This document shows positions 17,368 through 26,430 of a stretch of 64,000 bases of DNA, piece after piece. The notes beneath the pieces are model-generated. The model was given only the letters and a program-made list of their open reading frames with translations, made no database searches and was not told the DNA's origin. The stretch's first letter is position 1. Every line of letters begins with the position of its first letter. Source of the DNA: Methylotenera sp. RIFCSPLOWO2_02_FULL_45_14. Lineage in GTDB: Bacteria > Pseudomonadota > Gammaproteobacteria > Burkholderiales > Methylophilaceae. The DNA lies in NCBI GenBank assembly GCA_001803395.1, contig MHBU01000031.1, forward strand, positions 1 through 64,000, in the 5' to 3' direction. The translations under genes and the position numbers were made by a program.

Positions 17368-17385
17368 GTGACAAATTCATGACAA
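17368..17385 (-). promoter_or_regulatory. Pho box upstream of phoB
   Basis: On the minus strand TTGTCATGAATTTGTCAC matches the Pho box CTGTCATAAATCTGTCAC at 15 of 18 positions with the standard 11-base spacing of the TGTCA units. It lies 62 bases before the phoB start. Confidence 0.8.
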
Positions 17386-17507
17386 AAATTAAACCTCAGT
17401 ATATTCCGTAATTATCACAACAAGTTTGCCATTTTTCTCATTTTGTTACACCATACAATACATTGATGATTTATAACTAAAAATAATAGCTTAAGGGAGT
17501 TGGCAGA

Positions 17508-19190
17508 ATGTCAGATTTTTTGTCTAAAGAACATATCACAGCAAATGCAAATTTTAATCGCTGGTTAGTACCGCCAGCAGCTTTGGCTGTGCATCTATCT
17601 ATCGGCATGGCATATGGTTTTAGTGTATTTTGGAAGCCGCTAGGTAATGCTTTGGTGGATGACGCAGGTAAGCCTTTGGTTACCTGTGCAGCTGGTGCTG
17701 CAACATTCGGCGAGAAGTTATCCGGTACAGCCACGGCATTATTTGCTACAGACTGTAACTGGACGCAATTTGATTTAGGTTGGATGTACACTTTATTTTT
17801 TGTGTTGTTAGGATGCTCAGCCGCCGTTTGGGGTGGCTGGTTAGAGCGTGCCGGGCCACGCAAAGCCGGGTTGGTTTCAACTCTGTGCTGGTGCGGTGGT
17901 TTGCTGATTTCTGCTTATGGGGTTTACACCCATCAATTGTGGATGATGTGGCTGGGGTCAGGTGTCATAGGCGGCATTGGCTTAGGTTTGGGCTATATTT
18001 CACCAGTTTCTACACTCATCAAGTGGTTTCCAGATCGTCGCGGCATGGCAACAGGCATGGCGATTATGGGTTTTGGTGGCGGCGCCATGATAGGCTCTCC
18101 CTTAGCGACCAAGCTGATGACTTATTTTTCTACGCCTACCAGCGTTGGTGTGTGGCAGACATTTGTGGTTTTAGCCGTGATTTATGCGGTATTCATGCTG
18201 TGTGGGTCATTAGGTTATCGAGTGCCACCATTAGGTTGGAAGCCTGCTAAGTGGGTGCCACCAGTTACAAAGCAAAACACAATGATTGCAACACGCCATG
18301 TGCATTTAAATAATGCACATAAAACGCCACAGTTTTGGCTGTTGTGGATTGTGTTATGTATGAACGTGTCCGCAGCCATTGGTATCATCGGTGCTGCTGC
18401 GCCCATGCTGCAAGAAACTTTTGGTGGCGCGCTCATCGGCCAAGCTGGTGTAGGTTTTGACGAAATTAAAAAGGATGCGGTTTTAACTGCTGCTGCGGCC
18501 TCAGTAGGCGCAGGTTTTGTGGGTTTAATTTCTATTTTTAATATTTTTGGTCGTTTTGCATGGGCAACCTCATCAGATAAATTGGGGCGTAAGCGTACTT
18601 ATTATATTTTCTTTATTCTCGGCGTATTGATGTACTGTACCGCAACTTATGTGGCAGGGTTTAAATCGTTAGCTTTGTTTGTCGGCAGCTTTTGTGTGAT
18701 TGCATCGATGTATGGTGGGGGCTTTGCTACCATACCAGCCTATTTGGCTGATATGTTTGGTACGCAATTTGTTGGTGCAATCCATGGCCGCTTGCTTACC
18801 GCATGGTCAACTGCGGGTATTTTAGGGCCAGTGGTTGTAAATTATATGCATGACACACGCCTAGAAGCAGGCGTGCCATTTGACCAAATTTATGGCCCTA
18901 TCTTCTTGACGCTTGCAGGGTTGTTGGTCGTGGGTTTTATCGCAAACTGGTTAATTAAACCTGTTGCCGAAAAGTATTACATGACGGATGCTGAGCTTGA
19001 GTTAGAGCATCAGTTAGCGCATGAAAAATCATTAGCCGCGAATGGCGGTAAATCGGTCGCCAGTACTGATGTGATTTTAAAACCGGCAAGCCATCCGGCA
19101 CTGACTGCTTTTGTATGGGCTTTGGTGCTGATTCCTATTGGCTATGGGGTTTGGAGTACATTACAAAAAGCATGGATTTTATTTCACTAA
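17508..19190 (+). CDS. OFA-family MFS transporter (oxalate/formate antiporter-like)
   Basis: 560 residues with about 12 membrane helices in the inner membrane. MFS signature features include GSGVIGGIGLGLGY, a cytosolic loop WFPDRRGMATGMAIMGFGGGAM typical of the OFA family, and ATSSDKLGRKRTYY after helix 7. Between helices 1 and 2 is an extra 50-residue periplasmic-side loop with two Cys (CAAGA, TDCNW), and the C terminus has a 60-residue extension ending in another membrane segment. OFA members exchange small carboxylates such as oxalate, formate or pyruvate; the substrate here is unknown. AGGGAG precedes the ATG. Divergent from phoB. Confidence 0.88.
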   Translation: MSDFLSKEHITANANFNRWLVPPAALAVHLSIGMAYGFSVFWKPLGNALVDDAGKPLVTCAAGAATFGEKLSGTATALFATDCNWTQFDLGWMYTLFFVLLGCSAAVWGGWLERAGPRKAGLVSTLCWCGGLLISAYGVYTHQLWMMWLGSGVIGGIGLGLGYISPVSTLIKWFPDRRGMATGMAIMGFGGGAMIGSPLATKLMTYFSTPTSVGVWQTFVVLAVIYAVFMLCGSLGYRVPPLGWKPAKWVPPVTKQNTMIATRHVHLNNAHKTPQFWLLWIVLCMNVSAAIGIIGAAAPMLQETFGGALIGQAGVGFDEIKKDAVLTAAAASVGAGFVGLISIFNIFGRFAWATSSDKLGRKRTYYIFFILGVLMYCTATYVAGFKSLALFVGSFCVIASMYGGGFATIPAYLADMFGTQFVGAIHGRLLTAWSTAGILGPVVVNYMHDTRLEAGVPFDQIYGPIFLTLAGLLVVGFIANWLIKPVAEKYYMTDAELELEHQLAHEKSLAANGGKSVASTDVILKPASHPALTAFVWALVLIPIGYGVWSTLQKAWILFH

Positions 19191-19341
19191 GGTTTATTTG
19201 GCGGTTTATTTAGCTTAGGCTTTATTTTATTAAGGTTTTATTTGATAGCGCCTGCCTGAAAACTTAAGTAGCTAGTGATACTGGCGATATGCGGTAAAAT
19301 ACGGCTTTATGCAATTAAAGCTGACTGAAGGGTATTAAAAC

Positions 19342-19791
19342 GTGAGAGAAATTAAGCAAAATTTAGATGGTACAGGCATGCAAATTGGTATTGTGCTATC
19401 AAGGTTCAACAGCAATATTGGTGATGGGCTACTCAGCGCATGTACCAGTGAGTTGCTTAAATTGGGTGTGACCAGTGATGCAATCACGATTGCTACCGTG
19501 CCTGGTGCACTTGAAACACCATTGCTATTGCAACACATGGCGTTGAGCGAGAAGTATGATGCTTTGATTGCACTCGGTGCCATTGTGCGTGGTGAAACTT
19601 ACCATTTTGAAGTGGTGGCTAATGAGTCAGCTCGTGGAATTTCTGAAGTGCAATTAAATACAGGCGTGCCAGTGGCTAATGCCGTGTTAACGACGGAAAA
19701 TGACGACCAAGCCATTGCCCGCATGCATATTAAAGGTGCTGAAGCCGCACAAGTGGCGGTTGAAATGTTTAATTTGGTTAAAGCGTTATGA
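19342..19791 (+). CDS. ribH: 6,7-dimethyl-8-ribityllumazine synthase (RibH)
   Basis: 149 residues, standard length. Condenses ribitylaminouracil with dihydroxybutanone phosphate in riboflavin synthesis. Visible motifs are [14 protein letters not shown], the substrate loop [32 protein letters not shown] (containing the catalytic His of this family) and [14 protein letters not shown]. The start is GTG at 19342, after GAAGGG. It overlaps nusB by four bases (ATGA), the classical ribH-nusB arrangement. Other rib genes are not adjacent; ribF is at 40.8 kb. Confidence 0.95.
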   Translation: MREIKQNLDGTGMQIGIVLSRFNSNIGDGLLSACTSELLKLGVTSDAITIATVPGALETPLLLQHMALSEKYDALIALGAIVRGETYHFEVVANESARGISEVQLNTGVPVANAVLTTENDDQAIARMHIKGAEAAQVAVEMFNLVKAL

Positions 19792-20330
19792 TTGAGCATA
19801 AACCTCCATTGACCAGCTTGGCTGTTGAGCCTGATGCGAGCGTAGAACAAGTTGCCAACAAACGTAATGCATCCAAAAATAATTCAGCTAAAAAAAGTGG
19901 TAGTAGAAATCGCAGGAAGTCGCGTGAGCTGGTGCTAAAAGCAGTGTATCGCGGCATGTTGAATCAATCGGAATTGTCGCAAATATTACGCGATATGGTG
20001 GATGATCCAGATTACAACAAGGCTGATGAACCTTACTTTAAGCAGTTATTAGAAGGAGTGACAACTCACCTTGATGCGATTGATGCCAAGATGGTTAATT
20101 TTATTGACCGACCAATTGCTGAGTTAAGCCCAATTGAACATGCTATTTTACGCATTGCTGGATGTGAGTTAATGTTTGATTTAAGTATCCCTTACCGCGT
20201 GGTGATTAACGAAGGTGTGGAGCTCGCTAAGGTGTTTGGCGGTACTGATGGTCATAAATATATCAATGGTGTGTTAGATAAGTTTGCTGCTGACGTGCGT
20301 GAAACAGAAGTAACGCGAGCTAGAAGTTAA
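19788..20330 (+). CDS. nusB: Transcription antitermination protein NusB
   Basis: 180 residues. After a basic, low-complexity N-terminal extension of about 40 residues ([18 protein letters not shown]), the NusB helical fold appears: [72 protein letters not shown]. NusB with NusE binds boxA RNA for rRNA antitermination. E. coli NusB has 139 residues; the extra length is the N-terminal tail. Translation is coupled to ribH by the four-base overlap. Confidence 0.93.
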   Translation: MIEHKPPLTSLAVEPDASVEQVANKRNASKNNSAKKSGSRNRRKSRELVLKAVYRGMLNQSELSQILRDMVDDPDYNKADEPYFKQLLEGVTTHLDAIDAKMVNFIDRPIAELSPIEHAILRIAGCELMFDLSIPYRVVINEGVELAKVFGGTDGHKYINGVLDKFAADVRETEVTRARS

Positions 20331-20451
20331 AATTGCAAGAAGTTGACGTTGAAACTGGTCTGTGAATTTTCAGTTTGATGAGTTTTAATCAATTAACCAA
20401 GAAGTTGATTAGTGTCATTTATCGAATTAAAATCAGCCCCAGTTTGGGTCG

Positions 20452-21285
20452 ATGAATATGAACTTAAGTGATGCTTTAGAAGTTGTACGTTTGACGGATG
20501 TAGGTTTGTTGCGAGACCATAATGAAGACGCAATAGCCAGTGATGTCACTATGGGTTTTGTCATATTAGCAGATGGCATGGGTGGCTATAAAGCGGGTGA
20601 GGTAGCCAGTGAAATAGCGGTATTAAGCATTACTGCTGATTTAAAAGAGGCGATGTTAAATTATCGACCCAGCCTCGAAGCCGCTGTGTTAAAAAAACTG
20701 CCTGAATCACAGTTAATGATAGATGCGGTTAAACAGGCTAATGAAGCGATTTACCATGTGTCACAAACTCATTCGCAATGCGCTGGTATGGGTACAACAT
20801 TAGTTGTTGGGCTCTTTACCAATAATAATAAGTTACTGGTGGGGCATATTGGCGATTCACGGATGTACCGTTTACGTGGTCAAGTGTTAACGCAGATTAC
20901 TGAAGACCACTCGTTACTTCAAGAGCAAATTAAATTAGGCTTGATAACCCCGGAGCAAGCGAAATTCTCGGCTAATAGAAATTTGGTGACACGCGCTTTG
21001 GGTATAGATCCTGAGGTTGAATTGGAGCTTAATGAATACGATGTGGAGATTGAAGACATTTACCTGCTCTGCTCAGACGGCTTGAGTGACATGGTGGATG
21101 ATGACATCATACAGTCCGCACTTAATGAAAATTCATTTAGCCTGATAGAAGCGGCTGAGGCGCTGGTGCAATTAGCTAACGACAATGGTGGCAAAGATAA
21201 TATTTCTGTCATATTGGCAAAAGTAAAAAATTCACTTGAATGTAACAGTTCTTGGTACGATAATTTTCTTGGTTGGTTAAAGTAA
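20452..21285 (+). CDS. PP2C-type serine/threonine protein phosphatase
   Basis: 277 residues with all PP2C metal-binding motifs in order: RDHNEDA, LADGMGGYKAGEVAS, GMGTTLVV, GHIGDSRMYRLR, ITEDHSL, LLCSDGLSDMVDDD and GGKDNISVI. It removes phosphate from Ser/Thr residues in the cytosol using Mn/Mg. The next gene, eight bases on, encodes an FHA-domain protein that would bind phospho-Thr, so the pair is probably one signalling unit; no Hanks-type kinase is seen in the window. Two close ATGs (20452, 20458) are possible starts. Confidence 0.92.
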   Translation: MNMNLSDALEVVRLTDVGLLRDHNEDAIASDVTMGFVILADGMGGYKAGEVASEIAVLSITADLKEAMLNYRPSLEAAVLKKLPESQLMIDAVKQANEAIYHVSQTHSQCAGMGTTLVVGLFTNNNKLLVGHIGDSRMYRLRGQVLTQITEDHSLLQEQIKLGLITPEQAKFSANRNLVTRALGIDPEVELELNEYDVEIEDIYLLCSDGLSDMVDDDIIQSALNENSFSLIEAAEALVQLANDNGGKDNISVILAKVKNSLECNSSWYDNFLGWLK

Positions 21286-21293
21286 CAGGATGA

Positions 21294-22070
21294 ATGATGG
21301 CAACGCTTATTCTTTCTCTCGATAATGTGTACATCACTGAGTACCCGCTTACTAAAGCGAGTACCAGTATTGGACGCAAACCTGCTAATGATATTCATCT
21401 TGATAATCTAACGGTAAGTGGCGACCATGCAGTGATTGTGAAAGCAGGTAATGGTTTCTATGTTGAAGACTTAGCCAGTACCAATGGCACGCTTGTGAAT
21501 GATGAGCCTACCAAAAAACATTTACTGCAAAATGGTGACGTGATTGAATTTGGCAAGTTTCAATTAAAGTATATTGATGATGCAACGTCGGGTAATGTTG
21601 CTGTAGAAAGCACTGCGCCAGCTTTTGAAAAAACGATGATGATTCATCCATCAGCAATAACGTCCAATAAACCTAAACCTTTAGCAGCATCGGCTCCAAT
21701 AGCGCAATCGGCGATAACTTCTGAAACTCAATCAAGTGAAAAAACAATTGCAATAAAGCCAGTGGCAGCGTCAATTGCTCCCTTAGCTAATAATTTAAGC
21801 GACATGGTAGGTAGAATACAAGTATTAAATGGGTCAAGTAGTGGACGGGAGTTGGTATTAAACAAAGCACTAACTACGCTTGGTAAAACAGGGGTTCAAG
21901 TGGCGGTCATTACAAAACGGCCTCACGGCTATTACATTACGCATGTTGAGGGGTTAATGCGGCCCATAGTAAATGGCGTATCAGCAGGCCCGCAAGCACT
22001 TGCACTGAATGACCATGACGTGATTGAGCTGGCTGGCGTTAAAATGAAATTTTATCTTACAACGCCTTAA
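21294..22070 (+). CDS. FHA-domain protein
   Basis: 258 residues. An N-terminal FHA domain (about 22-92) shows the phosphothreonine-binding pattern SIGRKPANDI, LDNLTVSGDHA, and DLASTNGTLVND. A Ser/Ala-rich linker with EKTMMI and SEKTIAI (possible phospho-Thr sites) follows, then a second degenerate FHA-like domain (about 176-256, TLGKTGVQVAV, HYITH-like core, VNGVSAG). ATG codons at 21294 and 21297 are adjacent; the second has better spacing from AGGA. Cognate partner of the upstream PP2C phosphatase by position; related pairs occur with type VI secretion or cell-envelope signalling, neither of which is seen here. Confidence 0.88.
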   Translation: MMATLILSLDNVYITEYPLTKASTSIGRKPANDIHLDNLTVSGDHAVIVKAGNGFYVEDLASTNGTLVNDEPTKKHLLQNGDVIEFGKFQLKYIDDATSGNVAVESTAPAFEKTMMIHPSAITSNKPKPLAASAPIAQSAITSETQSSEKTIAIKPVAASIAPLANNLSDMVGRIQVLNGSSSGRELVLNKALTTLGKTGVQVAVITKRPHGYYITHVEGLMRPIVNGVSAGPQALALNDHDVIELAGVKMKFYLTTP

Positions 22071-22091
22071 TCGTAAGCATCCAGCCAGGGT

Positions 22092-22943
22092 TCATAAACC
22101 CACACTTTTGAAACCGTTTTGATCACAAACAAGGTAGCTACCTTGTTCGTACCAGTCACCTAAAACCCAGCGTGTTATATGACGTCCATCAAGTTGGATT
22201 TGATGCTGATTTGGCCTATGGGTGTGGCCATGAATCAACAGCTCAGGATAATGATAGGCTTGCAAAAGTGCGTTCACGGTGTCCACGTTAACATCCATAA
22301 TTTGAGCTGACTTTTGTGATTTTTCTTGTTCGCTGCGTGTTCTAATAGCTTTGATTTGTTTTTTACGCGTTTGTAATGGAAGCTTCAGAAATTCCGCCTG
22401 CCAGTTTTTATCTCTAACTTGGTGACGAAAGCTTTGGTAAGCAATGTCGTCAGTACATAAATCATCACCGTGACTTAAAAGAGCTTTCTTCCCATTTAGA
22501 ACCACTAAAGTTGGGTCATTGAGCAGTGTGATTTTGGCGGCAGAACAAAAGCCTTGGTTGATAAGAAAGTCACGATTGCCGTGCATCAAAAATAATTGCA
22601 CGCCAGTATCTGCAAGCGCACGAAATGCAGTAATTACTTGCTGATGGAATATATCATCAATATCATCATCACCAGCCCAGTATTCAAATAAATCACCTAA
22701 GATATAAAGTGCTCTGGCTCGTGTTGCCGTGGTTTGTAAGAAATCTAAAAATGCGATGGTGATGTGAGGCCGACTTGCACATAAATGCAAATCCGAGATG
22801 AATAAATAAGTGTCTGAGCTACCTGCTTTCAGTAAAGACGGGTTAGGTGAATCGGTAAGCGACAACTTGGGGGGGGGTAAATCAGGGCGAGATAAATCGG
22901 GCTTTAATGAATCAGCTGCTGATTTATCTCGATGTTGCGCCAT
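22092..22943 (-). CDS. lpxH: UDP-2,3-diacylglucosamine diphosphatase (LpxH)
   Basis: 283 residues. Hydrolyses UDP-2,3-diacylglucosamine to lipid X in lipid A synthesis. Metallophosphatase motifs begin at about residue 46: FISDLHL, LGDLFEYWAGDDD, MHGNRDF, LLSHGDD and LIHGHTHRP. E. coli LpxH is about 240 residues; the extra 40-residue N terminus is Pro/Ser/Asp-rich (SLKPDLSRPDLPPPK) and is encoded partly by a run of nine C. No Met lies between this tract and the core. The gene starts six bases after the ppiB-like gene and is probably co-transcribed. Confidence 0.92.
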   Translation of the reverse strand: MAQHRDKSAADSLKPDLSRPDLPPPKLSLTDSPNPSLLKAGSSDTYLFISDLHLCASRPHITIAFLDFLQTTATRARALYILGDLFEYWAGDDDIDDIFHQQVITAFRALADTGVQLFLMHGNRDFLINQGFCSAAKITLLNDPTLVVLNGKKALLSHGDDLCTDDIAYQSFRHQVRDKNWQAEFLKLPLQTRKKQIKAIRTRSEQEKSQKSAQIMDVNVDTVNALLQAYHYPELLIHGHTHRPNQHQIQLDGRHITRWVLGDWYEQGSYLVCDQNGFKSVGL

Positions 22944-22949
22944 GCTTGA

Positions 22950-23441
22950 TTAAGCGCGAGTCGCACGCTCAATAATCACGTTGCTGGCTGGCACATCTTG
23001 GTGGCCTTTAAGGCTGGTTGTTGCTACTTGTTTAATTTTATCAACCACATCAAATCCATCAGTGACCTTGCCAAAAACACAATAACCCCAGCCGCTACTG
23101 GTAGGCGCCGTATGGTTAAGAAACTCATTGTTAGCAACGTTAATGAAGAACTGGCTGCTGGCAGAGTGCGGTGCCGAAGTGCGTGCCATCGCAATTGTGT
23201 ATTTGTCGTTATTTAAGCCGTTATCCGCTTCATTTTTAATTTCAGCCTCAGTCTTTTTTTGGCTCATTGTTGCATCAAAACCACCGCCTTGAAGCATGAA
23301 GCCGTTGATAACCCGGTGAAAAATGGTGCCATCATAAAAACCGTTATCTACATATTGTAAAAAGTTTGCAACGGTAATCGGTGCCTTTTCAGCATCTAGT
23401 TCTAAAGTAATTTCGCCAAAGTTTGTGTGCAGTTTAACCAC
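22950..23441 (-). CDS. ppiB: Cytosolic peptidyl-prolyl cis-trans isomerase, cyclophilin type (PpiB)
   Basis: 163 residues with no signal peptide. The cyclophilin core is visible: [17 protein letters not shown] with catalytic Arg, then [27 protein letters not shown] and [18 protein letters not shown]. Speeds proline isomerisation during folding. It lies upstream of lpxH (six-base gap), and a periplasmic paralogue is the next gene upstream on the same strand. Confidence 0.95.
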   Translation of the reverse strand: MVKLHTNFGEITLELDAEKAPITVANFLQYVDNGFYDGTIFHRVINGFMLQGGGFDATMSQKKTEAEIKNEADNGLNNDKYTIAMARTSAPHSASSQFFINVANNEFLNHTAPTSSGWGYCVFGKVTDGFDVVDKIKQVATTSLKGHQDVPASNVIIERATRA

Positions 23442-23512
23442 AGGGTTTCCTTATTATAAATAGTTAGAAAAAATCAATGTTTAGCGTGTTTTTAATAAAA
23501 TGACAATCTTTA

Positions 23513-24079
23513 TCAATGCGCTTCATTTAACTTAATTTTGTGAATGATAATGCTCGTTTTAGGGACGTCGCCATAAGGGCCAACGTATGTGGTTGGGGCA
23601 GCGCCAATTTCACGCACAACATCCATCCCTTTGAGTACGCGTCCAAATACACAGTAACCGATAAGCTCGGGCTCCGGGCCTCTGAAATTCAAAAACTGAT
23701 TATTGGCTAAATTGATGAAAAACTGAGCCGTCGCTGAGTTAGGGTCTGAAGTTCTAGCCATCGCCAGTGTGCCGATTTCATTTTTAAGCCCATTATTAGC
23801 CTCGTTAATGATCGGCGGAAGGGTCTCTTTCTCAGCCATGCTAGCTGTAAAGCCACCACCTTGAATCATAAAATTACTAATGACGCGATGAAAAATAGTC
23901 TCTTTGTAAAAGCCGGAGTTTACATATTGCAAGAAGTTAGCCACCGTTTTCGGGGCTTTTTCTGGGTAAAGTTCAACAATAAAGTTACCACGATTAGTTT
24001 CAACAATCACTTGTGGATTAGCCGCTATTGCTGAGCTGCTTAGCAACGCAAGCATTAAAAAAGCATAGAGTTGGCGCAT
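23513..24079 (-). CDS. ppiA: Periplasmic peptidyl-prolyl cis-trans isomerase, cyclophilin type (PpiA-like)
   Basis: 188 residues. A cleavable signal peptide (MRQLYAFLMLALLSSSAIAAN, cut near residue 20) directs it to the periplasm. The cyclophilin core matches the neighbour: TIFHRVISNFMIQGGGF, AMARTSDPNSATAQFFINLANNQFLNF, and YCVFGRVLKGMDVV. The two adjacent cyclophilin genes are clear paralogues, one exported and one not. Transcribed with ppiB and lpxH or just upstream of them (71-base gap). Confidence 0.93.
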   Translation of the reverse strand: MRQLYAFLMLALLSSSAIAANPQVIVETNRGNFIVELYPEKAPKTVANFLQYVNSGFYKETIFHRVISNFMIQGGGFTASMAEKETLPPIINEANNGLKNEIGTLAMARTSDPNSATAQFFINLANNQFLNFRGPEPELIGYCVFGRVLKGMDVVREIGAAPTTYVGPYGDVPKTSIIIHKIKLNEAH

Positions 24080-24232
24080 AAGGTTCCTTGAAAAGTAATG
24101 TTCTGATTTAACTCAAAATAAGTAATGTTGAATAAATGTAGCGTTACCAAATTAGGTAGTGACAATGGCGGTTAAGCTGCACCTACATGAGTCCAATATT
24201 GACGCTTTTGTATTTTATTTTTGAGCGTTGAA

Positions 24233-24805
24233 CTATTTTTTTGCAGCATCTTTACTTGCAGCGGACGTGGTTTTATTGCCAGTGCCAAATAAGTTTTTAA
24301 TTAAAGAAAGTTTGCCTTGTGCGCGAGCATTGCTGGGATCCAGTTGCAAGGCTTTGTCGTAAGCATCACTCGCCATACGCGCATAAATATCACCCAAATT
24401 TTCATGTGCAGTGGCATAGCTCGGGTGCGTTTTAATTGCGGTTTCGAGTGCCTTACGTGCTTTATCAAATTGGCCTTGGTCTGCGTAAAGCACTGCTAAG
24501 TTATTATATGGCTCGGGTAAATTTGGAAATTTTTCAGTGACCTCGGTAAAGGTTTTAATTGCATCATCACGACGACCTTGCTCAGCCAATAAAACACCTT
24601 TCATGAACAGCGCTTGTGCGTTTTTAGGGTTGGCTGCAATGTAAGTGTTTACTTTATCGAGTGCTACGGAAGTTTGCCCTTGATCCGCTAGTTGTGAAAT
24701 ATCTTTAAGCTCATCTGCATGTGCAATAGAGAGCGTGAAACTGGTAGATACAACCAATACAAACCTTGTGATAGTGGGAGTGAGCGACGCAATAAAATTA
24801 TTCAT
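24233..24805 (-). CDS. Exported TPR-repeat protein
   Basis: 190 residues. A signal peptide (about 1-30, ending SIAHA) is followed by four tetratricopeptide repeats (about 32-165): ALDKVNTYIAANPKNAQALFM, AIKTFTEVTEKFPNLPEPYNN, ARKALETAIKTHPSYATAHEN and the shorter AYDKALQLDPSNARAQG. The C terminus is Lys/Ala-rich. TPRs mediate protein-protein binding; a periplasmic role near the exported cyclophilin is plausible but no partner is indicated. The region 24806-24969 between this gene and cysS holds the divergent promoters. Confidence 0.85.
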   Translation of the reverse strand: MNNFIASLTPTITRFVLVVSTSFTLSIAHADELKDISQLADQGQTSVALDKVNTYIAANPKNAQALFMKGVLLAEQGRRDDAIKTFTEVTEKFPNLPEPYNNLAVLYADQGQFDKARKALETAIKTHPSYATAHENLGDIYARMASDAYDKALQLDPSNARAQGKLSLIKNLFGTGNKTTSAASKDAAKK

Positions 24806-24969
24806 TGTGATATACTTTTTTGGTGAATCAATAAGAATGTAATTCTATCAACAGCCTAAGTAACCTCCAATAGCTCATTTAGGTTTGAGACAATATATTT
24901 CGCTAATTAGCTCATTTTCAACCAAACTTTTCCAAAACCAACACTTCAATTATATTTACAATCCAGATT

Positions 24970-26373
24970 ATGCTCAAAATTTATAATACCTTAGCTCGTG
25001 AAAAGCAAATCTTTACGCCGATTGTTGCGGGAAAAGTCAGCATGTATGTGTGCGGCATGACGGTTTATGACTATTGTCATTTGGGTCATGCACGGGTAAT
25101 GGTGGTGTTTGACATGGTGAGTCGCTGGCTGCGTGCATCAGGGTTAGAGGTGACTTATGTACGCAATATTACTGATATTGATGACAAAATTATCAAACGC
25201 GCTAATGAAAATAACGAAACTATCGCGCAATTAACCCAACGCTTTATTGATGCGATGGATGAAGACTCCGCTAAATTAGGCGTACTACGCCCTGATATTG
25301 AGCCGCGTGCTACTGAGTTTATAGGCGGGATGTTAAGCATGATTGCCGCGTTAATAGAAAAAGGCTTTGCCTATGCTGCTGATAATGGCGATGTTTACTA
25401 TGCAGTGAATAACTTTGAGGGTTACGGCAAGTTATCGGGTAAGTCGCTTGAAGATTTACGTGCAGGCGAGCGCGTTGAAGTCGATACCTTTAAAAAAGAT
25501 CCAATGGATTTTGTGCTGTGGAAAGCTGCTAAACCCAATGAACCCAGCTGGGATTCGCCATGGGGCAAGGGACGTCCAGGTTGGCATATTGAATGCTCGG
25601 CGATGAGTTCACAATTGCTAGGCGAGCATTTTGATATACACGGTGGTGGACAAGATTTGCAGTTTCCACATCATGAAAATGAAATTGCGCAGAGCGAAGC
25701 TGCACACAGCGGAGCTTTACATGGCGAAGCTCCGCACAGCCATGATGGTAAGCCTTGCCAGATGGTGAACTACTGGATGCACAATGGTTTTGTGCGTGTG
25801 GACGATGAAAAAATGTCTAAATCGTTAGGCAACTTTTTTACCATCCGCACGGTGTTAGAACAATACGATGCTGAAGTGGTACGTTTTTTTATTTTACGCG
25901 CGCATTATCGTAGCCCGCTCAATTACAGTGATCAGCATTTGGATGATGCAAAAGTGGCACTTACTCGCCTTTATACCGCTTTGCGTGGGCAAGATGCAAA
26001 CATTTCAACCGTGGATTGGCAGCATCCGCAAGCGGCACGCTTTAAAGACGCGATGAATGATGACTTCAACACGCCAGAAGCTTTTGCCGTATTGTTTGAT
26101 TTGGCGAATGAAGTGAATAAAACCAAGTTGGCAGAAACTGCGCGGTTGCTTAAAAACTTGAGCGGTGTGTTGGGCTTGTTGCAGCGTAATCCTGATGATT
26201 TTTTACAAGGTGAAGCTTCAGAGACCTGTGATATTGACGGTTTAATCCAAGCACGCTTGACCGCTAAGAAAAGTAAAAACTTTGCTGAAGCTGATGCCAT
26301 TAGAAAGCAATTGGCAGAAGCGGGTATTGTTTTAGAAGACACACCACAAGGCACAACTTGGCGCCGCGCGTAA
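24970..26373 (+). CDS. cysS: Cysteinyl-tRNA synthetase (CysS)
   Basis: 467 residues, class I synthetase charging tRNA-Cys. The HIGH-type motif is HLGH (about 37-40), zinc ligands include Cys28 in YVCGM, and the KMSKS motif is KMSKSLGN (about 280). HIECSAMSS and HHENEIAQ are standard. Between AQSE and the VNYWMHNG motif is a His-rich insertion ([21 protein letters not shown]) about 14 residues longer than in E. coli, created by an in-frame 30-base duplication at 25694-25740. Divergent from the TPR gene. Confidence 0.95.
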   Translation: MLKIYNTLAREKQIFTPIVAGKVSMYVCGMTVYDYCHLGHARVMVVFDMVSRWLRASGLEVTYVRNITDIDDKIIKRANENNETIAQLTQRFIDAMDEDSAKLGVLRPDIEPRATEFIGGMLSMIAALIEKGFAYAADNGDVYYAVNNFEGYGKLSGKSLEDLRAGERVEVDTFKKDPMDFVLWKAAKPNEPSWDSPWGKGRPGWHIECSAMSSQLLGEHFDIHGGGQDLQFPHHENEIAQSEAAHSGALHGEAPHSHDGKPCQMVNYWMHNGFVRVDDEKMSKSLGNFFTIRTVLEQYDAEVVRFFILRAHYRSPLNYSDQHLDDAKVALTRLYTALRGQDANISTVDWQHPQAARFKDAMNDDFNTPEAFAVLFDLANEVNKTKLAETARLLKNLSGVLGLLQRNPDDFLQGEASETCDIDGLIQARLTAKKSKNFAEADAIRKQLAEAGIVLEDTPQGTTWRRA

Positions 26374-26430
26374 CTCGGTTTTTTTAACCAGGTTTTAACG
26401 TTTATAATGATAAAAAAGTAAGGAATTTAT

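Noticed and set aside
17780-18250. 156-residue plus-strand frame within the OFA transporter gene
   Set aside because: Out-of-frame shadow of the transporter.
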